A model generated the notes under the pieces. It had not been told where the DNA came from. It did no database searches and saw nothing but the letters and a program-made list of their open reading frames with translations. From NCBI GenBank assembly GCA_963556495.2, contig OY747704.1:5616001-5680000 (forward strand): DNA of 64,000 nucleotides, written 5' to 3'. This stretch comes from Valencia hispanica (Eukaryota > Chordata > Actinopteri > Cyprinodontiformes > Valenciidae). Every line of letters begins with the position of its first letter. The stretch's first letter is position 1. Positions 25,818 to 37,800 of the stretch are shown here, one piece after another. Both the position numbers and the translations under genes were made by a program.

Positions 25818-25909
25818 AAAGTTGTATTGACTTCTTCTCGTGCCTTGAGATGACATCTGTTGTAAATCGGCGCTATATAAATAAACTGAATTTAATTTAA
25901 TTTAATTAA
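25818..25909 (+). mobile_element. L2-type LINE 3'-end fragment
   Basis: The segment GCCTTGAGATGACATCTGTT followed by GGCGCTATATAAATAAACTG and an AATTT-type tail matches the 3' end of the L2 copy at 60.43-60.50 kb. Only the terminal part is present. Confidence 0.8.
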
Positions 25910-26019
25910 AGGCCATTTCATAAGTTTACTAAAATAGTGATCAAATATGTTTATACTGTAAGAGCATACAAAACCTTTCACCTTGTATGGAACAAAATTG
26001 AAATTCATTCAGTGAATTG

Positions 26020-26480
26020 GGCCTCAAAGTCTGTCTTGGACGTTAATATTGAGGAGTTCTTACTGGTATTTAACTCTTACTGGTCTCTCAGCCCACCCTA
26101 TTTGTCAGACTTGCTTCAGTCCTACAGCCCCTCCAGGTCTGCTAGGTCTTCTGTAAAGTGTCTTCTGTTGGTAAGTTTTAGTGTTGGCCCTCAGTTATTG
26201 AACAGCTTTCATAAAGACCTGAAAGCAGCTGAGAGTTTAGATGTTTTTAAATCTATTTAGTCTGCTTACAGTTGAAGTTTAGAGATATGGATAGATAATA
26301 TTTTATTGCTTTTTAGGATGTTAATAATCATGGCAAGTGCTGTCATGTGTTTTTAGAATATTTTTCCTTTACTATAATTGGTTTTAGTCTTATTTATATT
26401 TACTATGTATTGTCTTAACATTTTATTTTAATTTCATGTAATCGTTTTACCTTTCTTCTTGTACAATATAAATATCTCCA
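26020..26480 (+). mobile_element. L2-type LINE C-terminus and 3' UTR fragment
   Basis: The frame at 26085-26260 encodes PPYLSDLLQSYSPSRSARSS and ends in LKAAESLDVFKSI before a stop, like the last 60 residues of L2-type proteins. An AT-rich 3' UTR follows. No upstream RT is attached. Confidence 0.65.
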
Positions 26481-26985
26481 GGGTCCAGTTGTTCAAAAGT
26501 AATCCACTAGGATTTTGGATAACGGATTAGATCAAATCTTGAAAATGGGTTTTTCAAAAGAATAAACGGATTTCATAAACGGATTAGATCACGTAATCCA
26601 ATCTTGGTTTTGATCCGGATCAAACCTTTAGTTTGGGTTTTTCAGAACTTTTTTGTAGGATTTGGAACAATTTGATCCAAAAAATCTGGATTAAACTGAT
26701 CCCATCAGAAGGGTGGATTCAGCGTGGATTTCATGGCCAAAATGTAATGGAAACTTAAAAACTGTATTAAATAATACTATATTTGGATCATGCAGTATCT
26801 TACAAGATATCCTATTTATTCATAAGGTAGGCTTTAACATATTCAGCCTTTCATTATAGGCCTACAGAAAAGTAGAAAGAGTCTGGCCTCATAAAATAAT
26901 CCCCCAAACAGCTGTCAAAATTGACCAAAAACAATACATTTTATTCTGTCACTAATTGACACACATACGTACACACACACACATA

Positions 26986-27083
<98 letters not shown>

Positions 27084-27610
27084 CACATCACAATCGAAAA
27101 TATTTTTGTTTTTAGCATATTTATTAGTGGTGCATGCAATGATTACAGAATAACCAAAAAAATTAAAAGAATGGCAATCAATGATTTTTGAAATCCAAAA
27201 CAAATCCAAATCAGAAATAGTGTCTAACTATTGCGTCCCTTGTTGCACGTCCTGTTTGCTCGTTCTGGCAGATTGCAGGAGGTTGGTCAGGGTCTCCAAG
27301 GGGCTCAGGTGCATCATTGTCAGCACAGAGAGGGACATTGCGCTTAGTAGCGATGTTGTGCAGGACAATACAGACAAGGGTTATGTTGCATGCTTTCTGT
27401 GTTTCCGCTCTCAGGTAGTTAAGGCATGCAAAGCGCCTCATAAGAACTCCATTTAAACGCTCAATTGCACATCTTGCTCTGCAATGAACTGTGTTGAAGC
27501 GTGCCTGCGCCGGTGTATTTGCTGTTAGAAAAGGAGTCATCCGCCATGGTAGGAGTGGGTAGGCACTGCCTCCTAATATTATGCCATCCGGTCGGTTGGT
27601 TTGGAGGTCT
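26481..27610 (-). mobile_element. PIF/Harbinger transposon fragment
   Basis: The minus-strand frame from about 27605 to 27211 reads RPDGIILGGSAYPLLPWRMT, then TPAQARFNTVHCRARCAIER, LNGVLMRRFACLN and CNITLVCIVLHNIA. This is the C-terminal half of the DDE nuclease of a HARBI1-like transposase: the second Asp region, then the catalytic Glu in the AIERLNG segment. The low-coordinate end (26481-26700) has clusters of GGATTAGATC and GATCCGGATC motifs typical of subterminal DNA. A (CA)n tract expanded between this end and the gene. The N-terminal half is missing; an LTR-like repeat abuts at about 27610. Confidence 0.8.
26963..27070. repeat. (CA)n microsatellite
   Basis: CA dinucleotides, with two ATACGTACA interruptions at the start and a short (TA)n at the end. 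The Cys/Val-rich minus-strand frames here are artefacts of the repeat. Confidence 0.97.
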
Positions 27611-27614
27611 CAGA

Positions 27615-28305
27615 TGAGCGGACTGCTGGAAGAGGATGGGGTGGGGGTTTTCAGGAAATGTTCCAAGATTTATTTACAAAAATAAAATGTGCAGGATAAA
27701 TGGGAAAACATCCCTTACTGGATCCACTGGAAGGACAGGAGAACTGAGTATTGGATATTTGTAGTGGATGAGTGATGACACAGACCGTTTGAAATGATGG
27801 ATATTCGCTTACTGTTTTGCAGGGTTTCAGACAGCGTAGAGGAGCATGCAGGAACTGTTAAGGCAAGTTTAAGGTTGGATAAACTGTGGTCCAAGGCACA
27901 GGCTTGTTGGAGAGTGAGCAGGCAGGCAGATGTTTGCAGCATGGGAAGGTAAGCTTTATCCTGGAGGGTCCAGGAAGAGGAAGATCTTGCCTTTTTTAGG
28001 AAGGAAGTTGAGTAAAACACCGAACTCCAACCTGGGTAACGCCGAGGAGAGACCAAGGTCAAAGGAGGAACAGAAGGACATAAAAAAACAAGAAGACTTT
28101 TCAGGTAAGCAAGAGGGTTGGCTTGAACTCTACCGGTGATGGTCAAGAATCAGGGACCGAATGGTCGTCTACCAACTCCTTTTGAATCCCTAGCAAACAA
28201 TGTCCCAATTAGCACCAGGTGTGCCGCCTGCAGCAGATGGAGCGCATTTTCAACAGAGATGCTGTAAGACCACAGACTTGAACACAAAAAACACAGATCC
28301 TGACA
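27615..28305 (-). mobile_element. solo-LTR-like repeat of a second family
   Basis: On the minus strand it begins TGTCAGGATCTGTG at 28305 and ends near TTCCAGCA at about 27615. An AATAAA-containing segment (TGTAAATAAATCTTGG) lies about 60 bp before its end. The TG..CA termini and the terminal poly(A) signal suggest an LTR. No matching short TSD was found, so the assignment is tentative. Confidence 0.4.
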
Positions 28306-28646
28306 ACACCTCTGTATCTGATATGCTAAGTAACTTGTTGCACATTTAGGTCTAGCAGATCACTGATTGCTGACCTGACATTTTAAGTGAAATTGATGAC
28401 TAACCTTTTCTTCACTAACGCTGGAAGAAGTTTTCACCTATCAGCTTTGATATGTTTAAGCGTTTATTTAGCTGGGGACACATCCCCTGCAATATTTATA
28501 GTTGACAGTTTTGTCCCCACCGTTTTTAAAAACCTGATGATGAATTTCTTACCAGCGCAGATCTAACCTCCACTTGAGCTTTCAGCACGAATGCCGTATA
28601 ATCAGTATCCTAACTGACTGGCAGTTAACTGACTGACTGTGCTGCT

Positions 28647-29520
28647 GTCCAGGTGGTCAGCAGCACAGGAGCACCACAGGGGACCATACTCTCACCATTC
28701 CTTTTCACTCTGTACACCTCAGACTTCCAGTACAAATCAGAGACCTGTCATCTGCAGAAATACTCAGATGACCCTGCAATTGTTGGGTGTATCAGAGATG
28801 GACAAGAAGCTGAATACAGAGAGCTGGTGGACCGCTTTGTGACATGGTGTGGAAACAATCGTCTCACCTTGAATGTGAACAAAACAAAGGAGATGATTGA
28901 CTTAATCCTGTTTCTTCTGAAATCTACAAACACTGTTTCCATCATGGGAGAAGAAGTGGAGGTGGTTGAGGAATATAAATACCTCGGAGTTCACCTTGAC
29001 AACAGACTGGACTGGAGGCGCAACAGTGAAGCCGTCTACAAGAAGGGACAGAGCAGACTGTACTTCTTGAGGAAGCTTAGGTCCTTCAAGCTTTGCAGCA
29101 AGATGCTGCAGATCTTCTACAAGTCTGTTGTGGAGAGTGTAATCTCTTCAGCCGTCATCTGTTGGGGTAGCAGCATCAGAGCCAGGGATTTAAAAAGGCT
29201 CAACAACCTGATAAAGAAGGCTGGTTCTGTTCTCGGGACGACTGTGGAAAATCTGGAGATGATAATGCAAAGAAGGATTCTTCATAAAATCAAAAAAATT
29301 ATGGACAACCCTGAGCCTCCTCTTCATGAGACAGTCATACAACAACAGAGCGTCTTCAGTCGGAGGCTTCTTCAGTTTCGCTGCAATACAGACCGCTACA
29401 AGAAATCCTTCCTGCCCACAGCCATCATCATCTACAACAACTCCTTAAAGAATTAACTATATGAGCTATACCAACACTTAATTTCCCTCTGGGATCAATA
29501 AAGTATTTTTGAATTGAAAT
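28647..29520 (+). mobile_element. 5'-truncated Rex1/CR1-like LINE (copy B)
   Basis: One open frame of 267 codons (28653-29456) covers VSSTGAPQGTILSPFLFTLY, the YSDD box, [13 protein letters not shown], the SAVICWGSS segment and the C-terminus ending YNNSLKN. The 3' tail reads CTTTATTGATC-like in complement and ends in a GAATTGAAAT run. It differs from copies A and C by a short replacement near residue 92 (KTKEMIDLILFLLKS), where a patch of sequence appears inverted. The frame stays open but the RT is incomplete at its N-terminus. Confidence 0.88.
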
Positions 29521-30803
29521 CAATCCATTCCACTATCGTATACAGCAATTTTTCCTGTGTGTATGCTTCAGCATTCTTCTAAAAGGGTGATGTTACGTAT
29601 AATAAAGACACAGAGTCCACTGCAAACACCTTCAGGGCATGATTCAAGCCTTGTGCATACATTCAAATGCAGGTACAGCATGAACAGGTTACTGATCAAC
29701 TCATATCTTTTAAATGTAAGATGTTCTAAATATGAAGACTCTCCTGCTCCATGTATGTATGCACAGATGGCGCAGGCCCTTGTGCGCATCACCCAGGGGG
29801 CATATTACCCAACTGGATTGGCATTTTAGATACTCTTCAACTTATTTTGATATAGATTTTTGAGGGTCTTTACTAGGCATTTAGAATATTTATTAGTCAT
29901 TGGTTGTGGTTTGGGAGTGCCTAAGTCTGACACAGGTAAGTTACTTATTTTTCCTGTGGTATTTTTCTGTGAAAAACTGATTTGCACGTTCGACTGTACC
30001 AGCCACAAATAATAATACTATTATTATTGCCAACAATGTTCTTTGTGCTATGATGTGGATGTTAATGATCCTTCCCAGCCAACAGCCTAATGGTAGTTTT
30101 CAGTGCCGTTTGAAATATAACAAAACATTTATGGCTTTCAGGTTTTATTGATTGAATAAAGATAAAATTTTCAACTAATGTCAATACACACTGCCGTATA
30201 TTGCAGTGTAGTGTGTATTGTGACTGATACAACTGATAAATACCTATATATGAATAATTAATATTAGCCTAAATGTAACCACACTTCAAACCACACTCAA
30301 GTTTATGGTTACTGTTCCCAGTTGTGTTTCATCAGTATAGGTGGTAATGATTATAGTAAAACTTTACAACAGGGTCAGTCAAGTTTTATGTTTAATCTTC
30401 AAAATCAAATGTCTTGATAAGGTTTAAAGTAATATGTGTCTACGCATGAAGTAGGAACCTGAGGAGTTTTGCTCCAACCATGCCACAATCAGGTAGACCA
30501 ACAAACATTTCAGCCACGACTGCCAGGAGACTTGTTCAGGAATCACGAAAAACAAACAAAAGAACAAATAGACCTCCCCCGCAAAACAAATAGCAGACAA
30601 AAAAGCAGCGTAATTGTTTCAAGATGCATAATAAAGAGGCACAAATTAGCCATGTGGTCAAATCCCTAAGAGATGCCATACAGGACAGTAAAAAGCCTAA
30701 AAACTTCTTGAACAAATTTATTTGGAATGATAAGACCAAAGTTGAACTGTGCAACTATAAAATTCAACCACAAGTTGTACATTGTGCCCCCACATGAAAG
30801 GTA
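29521..30803. other. no feature recognised apart from a short hairpin
   Basis: AT-rich. CAATACACAC at about 30181-30190 pairs with GTGTGTATTG at about 30211-30220. Small frames have no known domain. Confidence 0.35.
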
Positions 30804-31100
30804 GGGGCTACCGCATGGCTCAGGTGGTCGGGGTTAGCCCTGTAACTGGTGGGTTGCCAGTTCAAATCCCATCCTCCATCCATCTCAGTTGTTTTGTCCT
30901 TGGGCACTTCACCTGTCTTGCCTGCTGTCAGTAGACCAGGTGGCGCCTGTGTATAGCAGCCTCGCTTCTGTCAGCCTCACTTCTGTTAGTCTGCCCCTGG
31001 ACAGCTGTGTGTGAATGTGTAAATGACTTAATGTAGTGTAAAGCGCTTTGTAGTCCTCTGACTGAAAAAGCTCTATACAAATGAAGGGCAATTACCATTC
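30804..31100 (+). mobile_element. tRNA-derived SINE
   Basis: The 5' part looks like a tRNA with a Pol III promoter: box A TGGCTCAGGTGG at about 30816-30827, and box B within GGTTGCCAGTTCAAATCCC at 30852-30870. The body is unrelated to tRNA. The 3' part, AAGCGCTTTGTAGTC..CTCTATACAAATGAAGG..ATTACCATT, is of the LINE-tail type shared by fish SINEs. Such elements are mobilised in trans by partner LINEs. The SINE family is not determined. Confidence 0.75.
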
Positions 31101-31751
31101 TTTTTGTTAGTAAATTACCCTTATGAAAAGTACAATATTCCTACAAAGCAGTGGTTGTGTGAATTACAAAGGTTCAAAAAAGGGGTTCAAAATTAATGGC
31201 AGAAAGAATGCAGCAAGTTTCAGAAAATATGCTAGAAAGATTGGCATTCATCAACTTAGAAGATATTCCAACATCACAATAATCCAAAACAGGTCAAGTC
31301 AACTTGATTTTTGTTTAATGACCTTTATCAACATTTTTGGCAGATGAAGGCTTATAACTACACTGTAATTCTGATGCAACACAACTAAAGACCTCAAACA
31401 GCTACTGATTTTTGGAAAAAATCCACATCACATTGGTGTCTTGTTCTGTCCAAAACATAATCCTGCTCTACCATGTCTCAGAAAGCAGGCCTCCAGCCAA
31501 TGTGCCCACACTTTTCTTAACAAATATAGTTTATTCTGAGAAGTAATCCTGGCCTTCTGGAAGAGTTCTGACGACTAGTCAATAGTCTGCACGCAACCGG
31601 ATTATGAGAGACGGCATGTGGGAGGAAAGAGGAAGCACAACGTTTCAATATGCAAAAAGGCGTCAAGAAAACCCACAGAACTGAATGTGCATTGAGAGTT
31701 TTTGCTGCAGAGCTGCGAGCCACACACAGAACCTACACCAGCGTTTCAACC

Positions 31752-31868
31752 ATGAGTCTCTATTGCGCCCAAATCATCACTGCCTTTGTGCTGCTGATTA
31801 TGGCAATTATTGGGATTTTGTTGGTAACCCTTCCAGCAAAAGAGGTGAAGATGCCTGCTGATAACATG
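31752..31868 (+). CDS. entpd8: entpd8-like exon 1 (coding part)
   Basis: 39 codons, phase 0 exit at GTAGGT. It encodes the cytosolic start and transmembrane helix 1 ([18 protein letters not shown]). The same open frame extends upstream to an ATG at 31650. Confidence 0.85.
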
Positions 31869-34800
31869 GTAGGTTTGTTTGCATATTATTTAGTTGCCCA
31901 TAATTCAACAGATATTGGAAATCCGTGTTCTAGCACTTTTTACAAATAATATATTGGGGGTTGTATTTTTTTTCAGTCTTGTAATGCCTCATATAATCAT
32001 TTGCAAAGGTTTTCACACACCATGAACATATTCACACTTTGTCATGTTACAACCACAAACTTTAGTATATTTTACTGGTATTTTATGTCACTAACCAACA
32101 CGAAGTTGTGCAGAGTTGGGAAATGGAAGGTAACTACTAGTTTACATAACTTGTGTGCTCTAAATATGTGAGTGAATGTGTTCATGGTCGTTTGTGCTGT
32201 GTGTCTCTGTGTTGCCCTATGATGGGCTGGCAACCTGTCCAGGGTGTAGCCAACCGCTGGGAATAGGCATCCATCGTCACAGAGAGCCCCTCTGTGACGA
32301 TGGATATGGATGGATGGATGGATGGATGGATGGATGGCATGTGCTAAATAAATGTAAGAGACGAATGATCAACTACAGGACACCACACAAATGTTTCTTA
32401 ACCCTTCAAAGACAACATGACGAATAGATGAACCCATGAAAAAGGTCAAACAGACACTAACTCAATAAACGGACATCACACAAGAAGAGGAAGAGAAACG
32501 ATAGGACGGAGAACTAGATCCAACAAAAGGTTAAACTACATATACACCAACTAAAAGGAATGAAAGTCAGTCAGAAGCAGTATAGCATCTCACCATCTGT
32601 ACAGGGTAATACTAAAGATCTGAGGCAAGACAAACTGAGACTGTCATGATCCATAGTGGTTTGTACTTTTATTTTCATTTGTGTTTAAGTTTTGATAATT
32701 TCTTATCTCCTTAGATCTTGTCATTTAAGTTCATTACTCTGTTTTAGTTCTTTTCTGCCCTATTTATCCTCTGTTACATTTAGGATTACAGTCTTCTTAT
32801 TGTTTCTTTCTGGTGTTTGCTAATCTTTGTATTTATCTTCCTTCCTCAGTTCAGTTCTTATCCCTCCTGCTATTGTGCCTCCTCTCACAGCTGCTTTAAA
32901 TCTTCTATATTCTCTCTGCCTGCTCTCTTCACCAGCCGTTTCTACTTACTTATGATCACACTCTTTGTTACCTCCTCATCTTCCTCGGTATTTTAATACT
33001 CCGGTTTGTGTTCATCTTGACTGGTTCCTCTGTCTTATTTCCTGTATTTCTGCTACCCTCTGTGTAATTTCGCCAGTGAAGTTTCATCATTGTCTTCGTT
33101 GTTTATTTCTAGTCTGTTCCCATGTGAGTTTCTTCATTAAATATGCATCGATAAATCTCCCAGGTTCCTGTCTGAATTTTGTTTTGATCCCTGCACAAAA
33201 CCTGACAAAGACATGGGCATCATAGGAAAAAGGGAAATGCATTTAAAAAAAAAAGACATTTAAAAATGTATTTAAAATGAATTGATAACTGACAGAAAAA
33301 ACAATTTGCCTTGCTGTGAAAGCTAGACACCTCTTCCTAAATGTTTCTGACATAAAATGCTTTCTCTTTCAGTATGGTATTGTACTGGATGCAGGGTCCT
33401 CTCACACCTCCATGTACATCTACAAATGGCCAGCTGACAAGCAGAATGGTACTGGCATTGTTACCCAGCACAGTGAATGTGATGTGGAAGGTGAGCACGT
33501 CATGTTCAAACTGAGAACCTAATGTGCTATATCATCTCGATTAAACATAGCATATTGAATTAGAAACAAAATACATTATTGTAAAACAGCAAACTAACAT
33601 TTCTGTTGTTAAAAATCTGAGATTTTATCTTGTTATATTTAGAGCACTACGTATGTATTTTTATCAGTGTGCAAGGTAAGTCTCTCTATAAGTCAATAAC
33701 CCTGGAGACATAATCAGGTACTTACTGTAAATGTTTTGCATCAACTTCAGAAAGTCAGAGAACCAACATCAACGTCTTGCCACCTAGATGACCTAACTCA
33801 AGTGTGCCAACTTGGTTTGTTTGAGAAGGGCAGCAAGGCTAAAGGTGTTCATTGAAGAGCGGGTAGGAGATGAGGAGAAACTCAGGGATTTGCAGATACA
33901 CGCTTGACACAGGGAGGAGTGCGCCCTTTCCTTGCATAGTCGATAGACACTTTGGATCTTAACACTAAATCCTGTATATTCAGAATCTGATGCAAACACT
34001 TTGACTGAAAGGGTTTTAAACTTTCTGTCAAGGTAAGTCCTTGGATAACTGTCTAAGTGTCTTCATTTGGCTTACAATTAGTTTGACTTAGGTCAAGAAT
34101 AATGAGGATTTCTTCTATCTTAACACAGCTTCAGTCTAATACTGTCGTTTAAGTCTCTAAACTGCAGAAACATTTGCGTAAGATGGTTATTTATAGAAAT
34201 GTCTGGTGATTTTACACTATAGACTCTGGTAGTTACCATTAATCCATTACCACTGACCTATCTGAAGCCTGAGGCACAATGCAACATGTTAGGCATACAA
34301 AATCTTGTCAGAGGAACTATCAGATAAAGATATGGTAGCAGCTGAAGCCACTCAACAATTTTAGGTTCTGACATACATTTATTTTCTTCTAGCTAGTTAC
34401 AAGGTCAATAACGCTTCCAGTTTCCAGTTTGTCTTGCATGAAAAGGTACATGGTAACAGAACACAACCTGCAAATGGTTTTGTTCCATTTATCAATCCCT
34501 GAACCTGTTTAATACCCCTAAGTACTTGTAAAGGCACTGGGGGGCATATGTGAGTTTTTTAAAATGCAATTCTACTTAGTGGGCTGCTCACAAAGGGATT
34601 CAGTGTTGTCTTCTGTGACAAATACTTCAGTGGTTAGAGGAGCTTACTTCACTTACTTCAACTCAAATCAGACCCTTTTGCCACCATAAGACTTTATGCT
34701 ATAGTCTGTAATGGAGGGTTCCCAGTTTGATCAGCCTAGAAATTCCTTTCTTTAAGCTTTTTTGCAGATGATTCATCCCATTGGCTGCACTGACCCACCA

Positions 34801-37800
34801 AAGGAATACAAGTTCCTTCTTTTATTTCCTTGAATTCACCATTTCACCCTTGACTGTCCAGATGGGAAGTACAACCACTTTCACTTCCATTTTGTTATCA
34901 GATAAAAAGTATCAAGTGTATTCATTGAGATATAGTGATACAATGTATTGTGAAAGACTTGACTTTCTGATGGGAACCCTTGTCACTCTAAGTTGTTCCC
35001 CTTCTCATTTAAGTTTGTTTTTCATTTCCTTGGAAACCACATCCTGTTACCTTCAGAATAAGGAAGTGTGCACTTTTATAAAGTTCACAGTGAGTTTGTT
35101 TCTAATCACACCTGCTGTCTTCTTCTTGCCCAGGTGGCGGCATATCCAGCTATGCCAGCAAACCTGGTGGCGCTGCCAGGAGCTTGGAGGAGTGTATGAA
35201 TCACGCTATAAAGGAAATTCCCAAATCTAGACATCACCAAACTCCACTGGGCCTGGGTGCCACAGCAGGGATGAGGCTCCTGAAGTTAGTCTATGGTTTC
35301 TTAAATACAAATATAATTACCTTCTGCTGTTTGAATCGCTACATTAAGTGGGATCAATAAATATCTATCTTCTTTCATTAGTACTTCTCATTTCTATAGT
35401 GAAGTCAATCAGACAGAATCTGAGCGGGTCCTGCATGAAGTAAGGGAGAAACTTCGCTCCTACCCTTTCCTCTTCAAGGAGGCCAGGATCCTGAGTGGTC
35501 AAGCAGAAGGGGCCTATGGCTGGATCACCGTCAACTACTTACTTGAAAACTTCATTAAGGTAACGAGGATTTGTCTCCCTTCGCGGAAAAGTCGCCCTTT
35601 TTATTTAAAGAAATTCATAATAATTAACAATTATAGCAAATCTAGAGCAGCATTCTTTTCCTGCAGGTAGAACAAAAACAAACATGCTGACTTGACATAA
35701 CATATTGAATATCTTATTCAATATGTTATGTCAAGTCAGCATGTTTGTTTTAAATACATGCAGATGGAAACACACTCACAAAGTCTAGTAGATGCAGCTA
35801 TTTGAACCTTTTGTTGCAACAGATCATATTTTCCTCATTTCTGTCCCGATTGCAGCAGGTGCAGAAGTGATCAAAGAGATAGTGAAAAATATTTTCTCAC
35901 CATGAGCTCGGATCCTGACATGATTGAGACACTTCTCCAAACTTTAAGAGCAGCCTCTGACTGTACGGGGGAGGGTGTCACGTACACAACTAGCACTTCA
36001 AACACCTCTTTCAAAACTAGAGGCATTAATATAAATAAAATGATGTGTGTGTCGCACTGGTTTCGGTGTGTCTGTGTCAGTAAATCCCTGTCTTTAATCG
36101 GTATATCAAACCTCCATAAGTCGGTTCACCAACATACTGTATTAGTCAGACGATATTGGGCTGTGACTACCTGGCTCGAAGTTGACCATGGCCGTTTCAC
36201 ATGCAGACACAGCAATAAGGAATCTGAGGCCCTGTTCAGAGCTGGTAATAGCCTGGATCCTGGCTGATCCCGCTGGGAGCAGAGGAGCCTAGTAGTGACA
36301 ATTCTAAACTCAAGCAGTAAAAAACATCCTGAGTGAACGGATCCCAGTTACCGGCTATAAAACTAGCAGGGTATGAAACTAGCACAAAATGCTAGCTGTT
36401 ACCATTCACTTACATTGTTTATGCTAAGCTAAAGCAAACACATTGCAAACGGACCCCTTCCCCCAGTCCTACAGCCCCGGTTTCTTTGCACTTCTGTTGG
36501 CTCTGCTCCCTCCCAGTGAGGGGTTAAACAGTTTATTGGCGTGGGGGACAAAGGAGTTCTTCAGTCTGTTAGTCCTGCACTTTGCAAGGACCAGCTTCCT
36601 GCTGAACAGCCTATAAATTCACCTGTGTATACGAAAAAATGCAAAAGGGAAGAGAAAACAGCAAATCAACGTGAGATTTTAAAATGTTCAATCCATTCAT
36701 TATTTTATAATGCAGTGGCCACAGTAGGTTTAACCAGTTCCCAACACAATAAGTAAAATACAAATTTAAGAGAGAATTTCACTTATCCAAAAATGTCCTG
36801 CTATCCGCTGATGAATATAATCTCAACTTGTGAGAGAATGTTTTTTTTACATCCAGAAACTTTTATCTGGAAAAAAAATCCTGTCCCTGAAGAAGTCCAG
36901 ATTAGTGTTTAGTAGATGTCTTACATTAGCTGATGGAAGCACCAATTTTGGCAACACTGTTTGCAGACATTTTTGTATTTAGTAGCCGAGAGCCATCTCG
37001 GTTACGCATGCCCTTTCAAGGATTCAAATGTTATCACTAGATGCTCCTCTAACTTGTCCCAGGACATATCCTATCCACACTGCCAGACTAATGGAGACAC
37101 AAATGTCCCAGGCCAGCACTGAAGGTGAAGACAACCATGCTCGGTGTGTGTTGAGTGTGTTTAGACCTGTGCTTAATGTTGTCCCTCAGGACACCATGGG
37201 ATCATCAGTTGTGAACGGTTCTAATTTTATCTTGTCAAAAGACTTTAATTATTGAATAATGTTGGAGGTAATAAAAGATGGCGGTAATGAATCAATAAAG
37301 ATACATTAAAAAGCATTAAATAAAGTTCAGCGTAACAGACTTTAACATTCTAACAAAAAAGTCTTTACAAATAGTGCTGTACTAACAAATAAACTCAGCA
37401 AAAAAAGAAACGTCCCTTTTTCAGGACTGTGTATTTCAACAATAATGTTGTAAAAATCCAAATAACTTTACCGATCTTCATTGTAAAGGGTTTAAACAAT
37501 GTTTTCCATGCATGTTCAATTAATTAACATGCACCTGTGGAATGGTCATTAAGACCATAACAGCTTACAGAAAGTAGGCATTTAAGGTCACAGTTCTAAA
37601 AACGCAGGACACTAAAGAGACTTGTCTACCGACTGTGAAAAACACCCAAAGAAAGATGCCCAGGGTCCCTGCTCATCTGTGTGAATGTGCATTAGGCATG
37701 CTGCAGGGAGGCATGAGGACTGCTGATGTGGCTAGGGCAATAAATTTCCATGTCCGCACTGTGAGACGCCTAAGACAGCGCTACAGGAAGGACAGCTGAT

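Noticed and set aside
26915..27209. Cys/Val-rich frames on the minus strand and a His/Thr frame on the plus strand
   Set aside because: Direct translation of the (CA)n repeat.
27211..27540. HARBI1 host gene
   Set aside because: Only the C-terminal half is present, next to subterminal transposon repeats and a repeat-disrupted N-terminus, so a transposon copy is more likely than the domesticated gene.
30804..30880. Functional tRNA gene
   Set aside because: Box A and box B motifs are present, but no cloverleaf with a proper acceptor stem closes, and the sequence continues into a SINE body.
34781..35230. 149-aa frame overlapping entpd8 exon 3
   Set aside because: It is in a different frame from the well-supported apyrase exon and has no domain.
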